Assembly: GCA_011319805.1 (NCBI GenBank)
Contig: SJRY01000158.1
Span: 1 to 17,589 of the forward strand
Reading direction: 5' to 3'
From: Macrocybe gigantea
Taxonomy: Eukaryota; Basidiomycota; Agaricomycetes; Agaricales; Callistosporiaceae
Length of the DNA: 17,589 nucleotides
The notes under the pieces were generated by a model. The model ran no database searches and had not been told where the DNA came from. It was given only the letters and a program-made list of their open reading frames with translations. Numbering within the stretch: position 1 is the stretch's first letter; every line of letters starts with the position of its first letter. Below are positions 8,738 through 16,700 of this stretch, piece after piece. The translations under genes and the position numbers were made by a program.

Positions 8738-9159
8738 TGTTAGGCTAGACGAATCTCAGAAGGACTCGGGCAGACTAAGTGCGAGAGTGGTCTTGAGATG
8801 ATGGCAAAAGGAATATTAAGCCTAGCGCTACTGGTACGTCTGGGAGTCCTTATATACATTACAGTACTCGAGCACGGACCATGGGCTGCGCAATGCTGTG
8901 GACTGCGGATGAGTAAGACTGGAAGGAGATGACTCAGGATGACTAGGGAAGTGGGATGACTCGATGACTGCGCGCTGCGCAGCATGATGGGGGAGATAAG
9001 GGATGTGGGAAAGATAAGATAAGAAAATGAATAGTCCTTTGGGCGGCATCTGTAACAATGACTCGATGACTGTGCGCTGCACAGCATGATGGGGGAGATA
9101 AGGGATGTGGGAAAGATAAGATAAGAAAATGAATAGTCCTTTGGGCAGCATCCGTAACA
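8738..9159. mobile_element. solo LTR, 422 bp, inserted in the 11-bp array
   Basis: It starts TGTTA and ends TAACA and is flanked by the perfect 5-bp repeat CTTGT. Removing it together with one CTTGT restores the 11-bp register of the array exactly (AAATCCTTGT joins T, then AAGTCCTTGTA), which independently confirms both ends. A TATA-like TTATATAC lies near 8850. It contains a 102-bp tandem duplication. No polymerase gene is present, so it is the product of LTR-LTR recombination or an incomplete insertion. The superfamily is not decidable from the LTR alone. Confidence 0.88.
8956..9159. repeat. 102-bp tandem duplication inside the solo LTR
   Basis: Two head-to-tail copies, 8956-9057 and 9058-9159, begin ATGACTCGATGACTG and end at GTAACA, with only a few substitutions (CGCGCTGCGC versus TGCGCTGCAC; GGCGGCATCT versus GGCAGCATCC). 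Both copies end in the LTR's terminal bases, so the duplication includes the LTR end. Confidence 0.9.
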
Positions 9160-9164
9160 CTTGT

Positions 9165-9511
9165 TAAGTCCTTGTAAAAATCTATTAAAGTTCTTGTTGG
9201 GTCCTTGTTGGGTCCTCCCAAGATCCTGCTGGAGTTCTGCTGGAATCATGTTAAAGTCCTGGTTGAGTCCTATTAGAGTCCTCTTTGTAAGTTGAAGTCC
9301 TTCTGAACTCCTTCTGAATGCCTTCTAAAGTCCTTCTAGAGTTGTAGCAGAACTTTACATTTCTAGTTCTGCTGGAGTCCTTGTAGAATCCTCCTAATGT
9401 CCTGATAATATATATATTGGACCCAACCAGGACCCAACCAGGACTCAACCAGGACTTTACACAAACTCCAGAAACTCAGCAAGGACTCAACAGGGACTCA
9501 ACAGGGATGCC
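9165..9511 (+). repeat. right subterminal 11-bp array, outer part
   Basis: After the solo LTR the 11-bp register continues from AAGTCCTTGTA at 9166. Examples are GAGTCCTCTTT at 9276 (10 units on), TCCTTCTGAAC at 9298 and TCCTTCTGAAT at 9309, GAGTCCTTGTA at 9375 (19 units on), and GGACCCAACCA at 9419 and 9430. Near the terminal repeat the unit type changes to GGACTCAACCA and ACTCAACAGGG. The array abuts the inverted repeat at 9512. No gene is supported. Confidence 0.82.
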
Positions 9512-9534
9512 AGGAGGAATGGGGGGGGAGTGTC
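9512..9534 (-). repeat. right terminal inverted repeat of the KDZ element
   Basis: Exact reverse complement of 888-910 over 23 bases, including a run of eight G. It is followed by LINE 5' UTR sequence on the minus strand after an 8-bp gap. Confidence 0.85.
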
Positions 9535-9542
9535 ATGTACTC

Positions 9543-9705
9543 CAATTTTCAGCCGATTTTTGCGATTTCAGAAACGGAGAGTGCTCAAGGATAATGCAAT
9601 CCAGATATGCAATTTGATCAATGATCAGCCCAACTGTTGATGCTGTAGGATGATGAATGCAATGTGCAAGTGTTATTTACAGATATTTACAAGTGGGCAT
9701 TGCAG
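9543..9705 (-). mobile_element. LINE 5' region, minus strand (end of an ORF1-like tail, linker and upstream 5' UTR)
   Basis: Read on the minus strand, AATGCCCACTTGTAA near 9690 matches the NAHL-stop end of the ORF1 module at 11935. The linker with TTGATCAAATTGCA and CCTTGAGCACTCTCCG matches 12622-12670, and AAAATCGGCTGAAAAT matches 12684-12700. It is the upstream half of the LINE 5' region whose downstream half lies at 754-887, beyond the DNA transposon. Homology ends near 9705, where plus-strand RT sequence begins. Confidence 0.75.
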
Positions 9706-9822
9706 ATGGTGATTATTCTGAAACCCGGCAAACCTGCATATGATACCCCAAAGGCCTTTTGCCTGATCATGCTTTTGAATACTCTTGGCAAACTCATCAA
9801 GAAGATGCTGGCATGGTGTATG
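9690..9822 (+). pseudogene. LINE reverse transcriptase scrap
   Basis: In the frame starting at 9712 the sequence reads IILKPGKPAYDTPKAF, then LLNTLGKLIKKMLA. It matches the RT of the main LINE (IIPKPGKPAYDTPKAF at about 15331-15380, then KLVEKMLARRM). Homology ends at GTATG (9822), where an LTR-like block starts. About 35 codons remain. Sequence before 9705 is shared with the minus-strand LINE tail, so the exact left edge is uncertain. Confidence 0.75.
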
Positions 9823-10126
9823 TGTTAAAACTAGGCACAGGGAATACTCTGAACAAGCCTTAGAATCTAGAAGTCCTGAGTGAGAACACTGGGACTTCAA
9901 GGCACTCTGTGCTACCTATATATACATGTAGAAGGCTGTGTGCACAGCCATAGGCTGTGTGCACAGCCATAGGCTGTGCATTGCTGCAGGCATGGCTGTA
10001 GGCTGTGCACTCCTGTGGACACAGCCATTTACTGCACATTACTGCATGCACAGCTTGTGCTATGCATTGCTGTGGATGCAGCCACAGGCTGCGCATTGCC
10101 ATAGGCTGTGTGCATTGTGTTAAACA
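9823..10126. mobile_element. LTR-like block with TG...CA ends and palindromic 19-bp repeats
   Basis: It starts TGTTAAAAC exactly where RT homology stops and ends GTTAAACA just before the tRNA-like sequence. A TATA-like CTATATATACATG lies near 9916-9928. From 9933 a 19-bp unit containing the palindromic GGCTGTGTGCACAGCC is repeated perfectly twice (9933-9951, 9952-9970), then degenerates to about 10110. The minus strand of 10078-10120 shares AATGCACACAGCCTATGG and GCAATGCGCAGCCTGTGGCTG with the copia LTR at 695-750. No target duplication is seen, so the LTR call is tentative. Confidence 0.45.
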
Positions 10127-10127
10127 G

Positions 10128-10200
10128 AAAAGATGTCCTGACTAGGGATTGAACCCAGAACCTCCTGGACATATACCAGTAGCTCTACCACTGAGTTATC
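10128..10200 (-). ncRNA. tRNA-like sequence lacking its 5' acceptor strand
   Basis: On the minus strand: a D-arm CTCAGTGGTAGAG, an A-box-like TAACTCAGTGG (10188-10198), an arm CTGG-TATATGT-CCAG, a T-arm CTGGG-TTCAATC-CCTAG with B-box GTTCAATCC (10146-10154), and a 3' acceptor TCAGGACA (10134-10141). TTTT follows at 10128-10131. The 5' acceptor GTCCTGA expected to pair is missing except for its last GA; a LINE poly(A) occupies its place. The loop lacks U33, so I do not assign an anticodon. It is a tRNA pseudogene or SINE head. Confidence 0.6.
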
Positions 10201-10643
10201 TTTTTTTTTTTTTAAATCAACAATTTGTATAGCGGTGCTTGATGGCAATCCGCTTGTAAATACACACAGGTACCTACGATAACTACAACTAGTCCGAGTA
10301 AACTCAGACTGAGAGGATGTACATGGAGGGCACACTAATCCCACTGTCTCCTGCCTGTGTGTGCACCTCCTCAGCTCGCACTCATGCTGGCTTGCCTGCT
10401 AGGCCCGTGTTCCCCAGCTTCTAGGAGCCAGATGTGGTCAATTCTATGTAAAGGGTCCAAAAGGGCCCATAATAACAGGCATTGCAGAAACTGCGATATG
10501 CAATGAAGCTTGGTGTTCGCTTTCATCAAGCACCCTATTGAATTGATGCTCTAGATCCCCCAGCCTGAAGGCTAGCTGTGGTTAGTCTGTGCAAAGGCCC
10601 TGCGAAAAGCCATAATCTGAGTATCCCCCACTGCGAAGGGCAG
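10201..10643 (-). mobile_element. LINE 3' UTR and poly(A) tail, minus strand
   Basis: It lies directly after the ORF2 stop (10644-10646) on the minus strand and ends in 13 A residues (10201-10213 on the minus strand). No open frame of note is seen. The tail joins the tRNA-like sequence without a spacer. Its counterpart in the plus-strand LINE lies beyond the window. Confidence 0.7.
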
Positions 10644-10914
10644 TTACCTGCCCTCCAGATCCAGGATAAAAGCACCTGCCGCCTTATTCAATGTGAGGTA
10701 CTTAACAAACCAGAAATGCACAAAGGCATTATACTGGCGTTCAGTTGGCCTGTGCCAGTTATGGCACTGAGTCATAACGTAGACGGGGTCTTCAGCCCCT
10801 TGTCCACAAGAGCATAGATCGCTCTCTACGAAGTTGAACCGTGCCCAATATGCATTGATCGGTGCATGGCCGCATATAAGGCATGCGCAGTGAGTGTAAA
10901 GTTCGTTAGGCATT
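10644..10914 (-). pseudogene. LINE ORF2 C-terminus, minus strand
   Basis: The minus-strand frame reads ELYTHCACLICGHAPINAYW, then ESDLCSCGQGAEDPVYVMTQCHNWHRPTERQYNAF, and ends at TAA 10644-10646. The Cys/His cluster (CSCG, later the TQC and HNW region) is the C-terminal zinc-binding tail found after RNase H in fungal LINEs. It matches the plus-strand ORF2 at about 17408-17580. It adds the ~30 C-terminal residues and stop that the main copy lacks because of the window edge. The rest of this copy is gone; sequence above about 10914 belongs to plus-strand ORF1. Confidence 0.82.
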
Positions 10915-11935
10915 GGTTCCTTCATGGTGAAGCGAAAGCCGCCACCGAATCTCTTGCTGCCATTAAGGACTGGATCCTCAAAGTCGGCAAAGCTTCTGTC
11001 TCCATCCCAGCAGGCTATCAGTATGCTATCACTGAGGGCATTGCAGCGCTTGTTGCTACCGCTGGCGACGTTAACATGTTCTCCATCCCTATGCTCAAGG
11101 ACCTCAACAGCATCTCGGAGCGCACTTGTAGGAAATTGTCAGTGCACACCTTCCTTCGCATGGGAAGTCCACTCGTTTTGCTGATCCCGCCACTCACCAC
11201 TCCCCCTCTGGTACTGCGACTGGAGGACTCTCGTTCAAATCAGGGTGCTCCACCTCCGAGACCAGCTTGGAATCCGAACCACCCTCCTCCACCCTCTCAC
11301 GCGCGATCTCGTTCTCGAACTCCTAGACGTGGACCACCCCCCTGGTCAATAGGGCCACCCGCCCTTCTTCCAGCAAGCACTCTTATGTGCAAGCCTTGGC
11401 CCAACCGGCCAATACTCCCACCGAGGCTATTGTAGCCTTGGCAAAAACTTTCCCACACCTCCCCGCTGAAAAGATTGTCTCCTTGCAAAAGGAAGCAACC
11501 AGGGAGCCATCTGGACTGCCTAAAAAGAAGGCTAAGTCCACTTCGCATGGACCATCCCAGCGTAACGTCTGGGTTAGTTATTCTTTCCCTGGCGACAATG
11601 ACTCCATTGCCACTGGAGCTCTTCTTAATACTCTTAATAGGGCATTAACTGCTGGTAAATCCTGGATTCGATGTGAGTCCATCCAGGATCACTCCGCCTC
11701 CTCGTTCTCCTGCTTGATGATGAGGGTGGCCTCTCCTAAAGACCTTAGCATTTTACGTGAGGCTGCTCTCCGCTGTGCCCCGGCAGGATCTACTGTCGAG
11801 CTCACTATTCCGACGAGCATTTCTTATGTGAAACTGCTCGACGTTCCTTATTTTAATGCTGATAGCAGTATTATTACTGCTCGGCAAGCTTATGAGATAG
11901 TTCGCTTCTCTTTCCGCAATGCCCATTTGTAACAA
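10915..11935 (+). pseudogene. LINE ORF1 module A (5' truncated, frameshifted)
   Basis: It starts inside ORF1 with FLHGEAKAATESLAA and KVGKASVSIPAGYQYAITEG, and passes a Pro/Arg-rich linker (SHARSRSRTPRRG). In another frame it continues with YVQALAQPANTPTEAIVALA, KTFPHLPAEKI, NVWVSYSFPGDNDS, and an RNA-binding-like domain ending VRFSFRNAHL at TAA 11933-11935. Frame changes are needed near 11125 and 11370. In the second reading a TAG near 11128 aligns with CAG in module C. ORF1 proteins of this kind coat LINE RNA. This is the only module with the middle domain (11400-11935), which modules B and C lack. It begins exactly where a minus-strand ORF2 end stops. Confidence 0.8.
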
Positions 11936-12095
11936 GTGTAAACAACTCTCCTCATCGTCGTCTTCGTTCTACACCAACATCAACTGGCCAATCCCATATC
12001 AAGTTGCAAACCCGAGTTCCTAACACTCTTGAGCCCTTCTATTTCTCATATCGCGAAAATCGGCTGAAAATCAACCGGTCTACTAGAGGTTTTTG
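11936..12095 (+). promoter_or_regulatory. LINE 5' UTR / linker before module B
   Basis: The stretch from the module A stop to the module B start contains GTAAACAACTCTC, ATCAAGTTGCA, CTTGAGC and CGCGAAAATCGGCTGAAAATC. It is homologous to 12557-12722 and, inverted, to 9543-9690. In LINEs the 5' UTR carries the internal promoter; that function is inferred. Confidence 0.6.
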
Positions 12096-12556
12096 ATGAG
12101 CGATGACCCGCTCAACATTGTTGGCGGCGGTGGTCATGCACCGCTCAACCCACACCCAGGACAGCCCACTGCTGGCCCATCCTGCTCCCCTGCTCCTCCT
12201 CCCCCCACGGGGAATGTGACCTTCTCTTCCAAGGTGGTGACGGTCTCATGGATACCGATGACACCAACCCTCGAATGCAGGAGGGCCTACCGTACCCTCT
12301 GCCCCCCCCCCTCTCCGTTGATCCTGTCCACTGAGGCAGCATACAATGACAATGCTATCGGCATAGCGATCTTCCCCGAAGGGGATCGGTTCCTTCACGG
12401 TGAAGCCAAGGCCGCAGCTGAATCTCTCGCCGCCCTCAAGGCTTGGATCTTGAAGGTTGGCTCCTCCTCATCTCCATTCCAGCGGGATACCAGTATGCCA
12501 TTGCCGAGGGCATTGCGACTCAGGGCCGCTTCTCTTTCCACAACCCCCACTTGTAA
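12096..12556 (+). pseudogene. LINE ORF1 module B (internal deletion, frameshifts)
   Basis: ATG at 12096 starts MSDDPLNIVGGGG, then HAPLNPHPGQPTAGPSCS. After a frame change it continues with LSTEAAYNDNAIGIAIFPEG and RFLHGEAKAAAESLAALKAW. The frame slips by one base near 12465 (KVG then SSSSPF instead of KASVSI). GYQYAIAEGIA is then joined directly to RFSFHNPHL and TAA 12554-12556. Compared with module A, about 860 bp between these two points are missing, and the join keeps the frame. It therefore has the start and the end of an ORF1 module but no middle domain and no zinc knuckle. Confidence 0.8.
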
Positions 12557-12722
12557 ACAACTGTAAACAACTCTCACAAATCGCACTCCTCGTTCTATGG
12601 CGACAACACTTGGGACGATCTTTGATCAGGTTGCAGATCCGGATACCTATATCCTTGAGCACTCCCCGTTTTTAAAATCGCGAAAATCGGCTGAAAATCC
12701 ACCGATTTATTAGAGTTTTTCA
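12557..12722 (+). promoter_or_regulatory. LINE 5' UTR / linker before module C
   Basis: It is homologous to 11936-12095 and to the inverted 9543-9690: TTTGATCAGGTTGCAGATCC, CCTTGAGCACTCCCCG, CGCGAAAATCGGCTGAAAAT and TTTATTAGAGTTTTT. It ends at the start codon of module C (12723). Confidence 0.65.
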
Positions 12723-13792
12723 ATGAGCGATGATCCGCTCAACATTGTTGGCGGCGGTGGGCCTCCACTGCTAAACCCGCACCCTGGGCGGACCCCATCA
12801 GGCCCTCTCGACCCCCGCTCCTTCCCCCTCGGGGGATAGGAGCCTTCTCTTCCAAGGCGGTGATGGTTTAATGGATACTGACGACGCTGGTCCCTCGAAT
12901 CGGACTGGGTCTACCGAACCCCCCGTTCCTCCATCTCCGTCGATGCTGTCCACGGAGGCAGCTTACAACGACAATTCTATCGGTATTGCGATCTTTCCTG
13001 AAGGGCATCAGTTCCTTCACGGTGAAGCGAAGGCCGCCACTGAGTCCCTCGCCGCCCTTAAGGATTGGATCCTCAAGGTCGGCAAAGCATCCGTCTCCAT
13101 CCCGGCGGGCTACCAGTATGCCATCGCTGAGGGTATTGCGGCCTTGGTCACTACTGCTGGTGATGTTAACATGTTTCCATCCCTACTCTTCAGGGACCTC
13201 AGCATGAACTCGGAGCGCGCTTGCAGAGTATTGTAAATGCGCACCTTCCCTCGCGCGGGAAATCAACTCGCTTTGCTGATCCGCCACTCATCACTCCCCC
13301 TCTGGTACAGTGCGACCGGAGGACTCACGTTCGAACCAGGGCGCCCCACCTCCGAGACCGGCTCGGAACCAAACCGCCCTCCTCCACCCCTCGCACGCGA
13401 TCTCGTTCCCGGACTCCTGGATGTGGACCGCCTCCTCGGTCAATAGGGCTACTCGCCCATCTTCCGGTAAGGCAATCTCTCCGCTGCCCGATCTGTGGGG
13501 AATCTCACAGAAAGGAACACCATCGCACCCTGGCGTCTTGCTGCAAGGCTCGACCCAAGGCTAACCCTCCTTGCGAGGCTACTCCAGCGGGCCAGCCCTG
13601 CCCTCATCCTCCTAAATGTCTCAGCTGCAGCCGAGACCATTCCACTGACACCGGAAGTGTCCCTTCTGGAAAAATCGCTTTGATCCAGATTGGATCAAGG
13701 AACACTATAAGCTGGTACGTGATTGCAAACGATCAGGTAGCAATCATCCTAATGCCTCCCCGCAGCGTAATGCGGAGGCCGACGCATCATGA
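12723..13792 (+). pseudogene. LINE ORF1 module C with zinc knuckle (frameshifted, middle domain deleted)
   Basis: ATG at 12723 opens MSDDPLNIVGGGG; a shift near 12800 is needed to reach SPSGDRSLLFQGGDGLMDTD. The frame then gives LSTEAAYNDNSIGIAIFPEG, HGEAKAATESLAALKDWILK and AGDVNMF. After another shift LQSIVNAHLPSRGKSTRFAD follows, and then an Arg/Pro-rich linker. From about 13470 the C-terminal zinc-binding part is visible: RCPICGESHRKEHH, CPHPPKCLSCSRDHSTDTG, and after one more shift CPFWKNRFDPDWIKEHY. The stop is TGA 13790-13792. The ~570-bp domain present in module A (11400-11935) is absent. The stop overlaps the ORF2 start in ATGA. The protein would bind LINE RNA; the shifts rule out a full-length product from this copy. 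Confidence 0.82.
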
Positions 13793-16700
13793 GTGTCTCC
13801 TCGGGTAGCACAGCCTCGGCTGTGGTCCCTGGTTCAAGGGGACGCTCATTGATTTCTTCTTTTCGTATTTTCTCTCAGAACGTAAATAGAAAATATGTAC
13901 ATATGGACATGCTCCTCTCTACTCTTGGAGAGGATTATGATATTTTGTTTTTCCAAGAGCCCGCTTGGAATCTCATAAGACATGCCCTTCTGCCCACAAT
14001 GTTGAGGGCGAGGCAGTAATCGGAGGTCCCACCCATCCAGATTGGACCTGCATCGTTCGCCGATCATCGCTCGAGGACCCTCCTCGAGTCATGGCCTATG
14101 TACATAATAGCTTCGTCGCCTACGTCCATCCCTTCGTCGCGACCTAGTTGATAGTCGCGATCTTATGATTATCAGCTTCGCCACCCTGGCGAGCCACTCT
14201 TTCTCGCTAACGCCTACTCTGATGTAGATGCTAGCGCGATTCGTCTTTTGCATGATTGTGCTGAGCGCCCCGACTTCCCCAACTTAGTTTATCTCGGAGG
14301 GGATTTCAATTGTCATTATGAACTCTGGGATAGAGTTCATAATTCGCAGCGGTCTCGAGGGGAGATGCTGTGTAATGCAGCTCTCGATCTCGGTCTGGAA
14401 TGGTCGGAACCTAGCAACCCTGGGCCGACTTTCATTTCACATAACCCCGAGCTTCGGCCCTCGGTTATTGACTTGATGTTCATCCCCATTGATAGTGGGG
14501 ATTGCCATCCTCGCATGATTGATGCGCTCAAGCTGACATCGGACCATGTCCCATTGTCACTTGTATTGGATGTTCCTCTGCTAGACCTATCCGTCCAGCG
14601 ACGAACGTTAAGTAAGGACAGCATACCGGAGTTTATATCCGACATTGCTGGTGATCTTCTCGGAATGGACATTGTCCCTATCGAGACTAATAACGACCTC
14701 GAGAGCGTCTTGTCGACACTATCAAAGGCCATTGATCGAGCTTGGAATCTCCATTCTAGGGAATGCAAGCTCTCAAAACGGAGCAAGGGTTGGTGGAACC
14801 AACACTGCTCTGAGACTCTTGATACTTTCAGACAAACCCGGTCTGAAAGAGATCATCGCATCTGGCGGCGAGCTGTCAAAGATGCTAAGCGCGCCTTCTT
14901 TGATCAATGGATCAGGAGGTTGCAGAAAAGTCTCGTCGTCCATGGGATTTAGCTGCATGGACAAAGCAGAGACCCCTACCTGATACGAAGCTATCTCGTT
15001 CCAGGGACAGCCTTGTAATTCTATCGAAGCGCTTTGGAATGCGCTTGATAAGTCTTATAATGCTTGTCTGATCGCACAGTTAATTTGGATCGCCTCAATG
15101 ATCTTGAAGCGCATCCAGTACGGGACTGGGTCCCGTTCTCTGCTGCCGAGCTCCGAGAGTCCTTAGAGCCCTGTAGCAATACGTCTGCACCAGGACCAGA
15201 CCATCTGTCTTGGAGCCACATCAAACAGCTGGTGAAATTTCCTCACATAGCTGCATTCATCTTGAACATTGCAAATGCATGTCTGGATTTGGGGCACTGG
15301 CCCTCTTACTTCAAGCAGAGTTTGTCAGTTATCATTCCGAAACCTGGCAAACCTGCATACGATACCCCGAAAGCCTTTCGTCGATTGTGCTTTTGAATAC
15401 CCTCGCAAGCTCGTCGAGAAGATGCTAGCGCGACGTATGCAGTACGAAGCGACCAAATTTGCTGTCTTCGATCCGAAGCAGTTCGGCGGCATCCGTCAGA
15501 ACTCAACTGAGGATGCTGGGGTCTTCCTTACCCATATTATCCGTCAGGGTGGTCTAAGGGATTCAAAACGAGTGTCATCGCTTTCGATGTCGCTCAGTAT
15601 TTTCCTTCACTCAACCATCGTATGTTGGTGAAGATTCTTCAACACGGAGGCTTTGCACCACAGGTGTCAAAGTTCTTTGAATCATACCTCGTTGGGCGCA
15701 AAACTTCTTATGCCTGGCGTAGTGCCATCTCTCCAGAGTTCGAGGCCGACGTGGGAGTTGGTCAAGGCTCTGCACTCTCCCCAGTATTGTCAGCGCTTTA
15801 CTTGGCGCCGGTACTGAAACTTTACCAGAAAGCTGGTGATATGCCAGTAATCATGTCATTCGTCGATGACGGACTGATCATCGCTCAGTCCAAATCCACA
15901 TCGGACAATGTTCCGAAACTGCAGAGGGCTTATGCCTCTGTGCATAACCTCTTCACTGACTTCGGCCTTGTTGTAGAACACAACAAGACTGAACTACAGC
16001 ACTTTTCGCGCAATAGTATGGACCCTCGTCCGTCTATTGACTTGGGTTTTGCTCCATTTACGGGCAATACCCCGCTTCGACCCAAGGATGTCTGGCGATA
16101 CCTTGGTTTCTTTTTGGATGCGCGCCTTCTTTAAGGAGCATGTTCGATTCTATGCACAAGGCCTTGACTACGCCAGAGCCTTCCAAATGTTGGGCAATTC
16201 TGTTCGGGGCTTATCCCCTCAACAGAAACGCATTCTCTACTTGTCGTGTGCGCGTCCCATCGCAACGTACGGCTGTTTATTGTGGAACTTCAATGGCATG
16301 CGTAATGTCGCACTGTTGAAACAACTACGCCAAATGCAGCGCAAAGCATGCATTTGGATTAATGGACAGTTTCGCACCACTCCTGAGGGTGCAGCTGAGA
16401 CAATGGCTTGCGTCGAACCTATCGGCGGTTCATTAAAGACTGAAAGTCGGTCTCTGCCCGCTTAGCTAACTCCAATCTGAGGCATGCCTCAGATCATTAG
16501 TACGCCCGCCTCAGTTGGGGGTGACCCATCTAAAGTGAGAAATCTCGCTTCTTTGTCAGACAGACAGCGTTCTGCGCTTAAGTCCCCACTCAAGGATTTG
16601 GTGGATCTGAAACCACCACTCTTTTAACCACGGATTATTTTGCGATGCAAATAACCCGGGCAGGCGGCTTGTCGATGAGTTTGACAGTCGCTTTGAGATT

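Larger units (their letters stand above)
888..9534 (+). mobile_element. KDZ-family DNA transposon, 8.6 kb, complete but mutated
   Basis: The element is bounded by perfect 23-bp inverted repeats, 888-910 and 9512-9534. Each consists of GACACT followed by a run of eight C, then ATTCCTCCT, read inward. Between them lie two subterminal arrays in 11-bp register, a minisatellite, a multi-exon gene and a KDZ transposase pseudogene, the gene order expected of a class II element. Both outer flanks are LINE 5' region on the minus strand, so the transposon lies in or between LINE sequences. No exact short target duplication is visible. An imperfect repeat (CAATTTT, AGCC, AT) occurs at 872-887 and at 9543-9557, the second displaced by 8 bp from the repeat end. 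The transposase has three stops and a frameshift, so this copy could move only with a helper. Confidence 0.82.

Noticed and set aside
8740..9249. A 169-codon minus-strand open frame
   Set aside because: It covers the solo LTR and part of the 11-bp array; its internal protein repeat is just the 102-bp DNA duplication.
8145..9511. CRISPR array
   Set aside because: Units are 11 bp, degenerate, without distinct spacers, and the organism is a fungus.
9823..10126. Confident LTR call for the block with TG...CA ends
   Set aside because: There is no target duplication and no polymerase sequence; kept only as a tentative feature.
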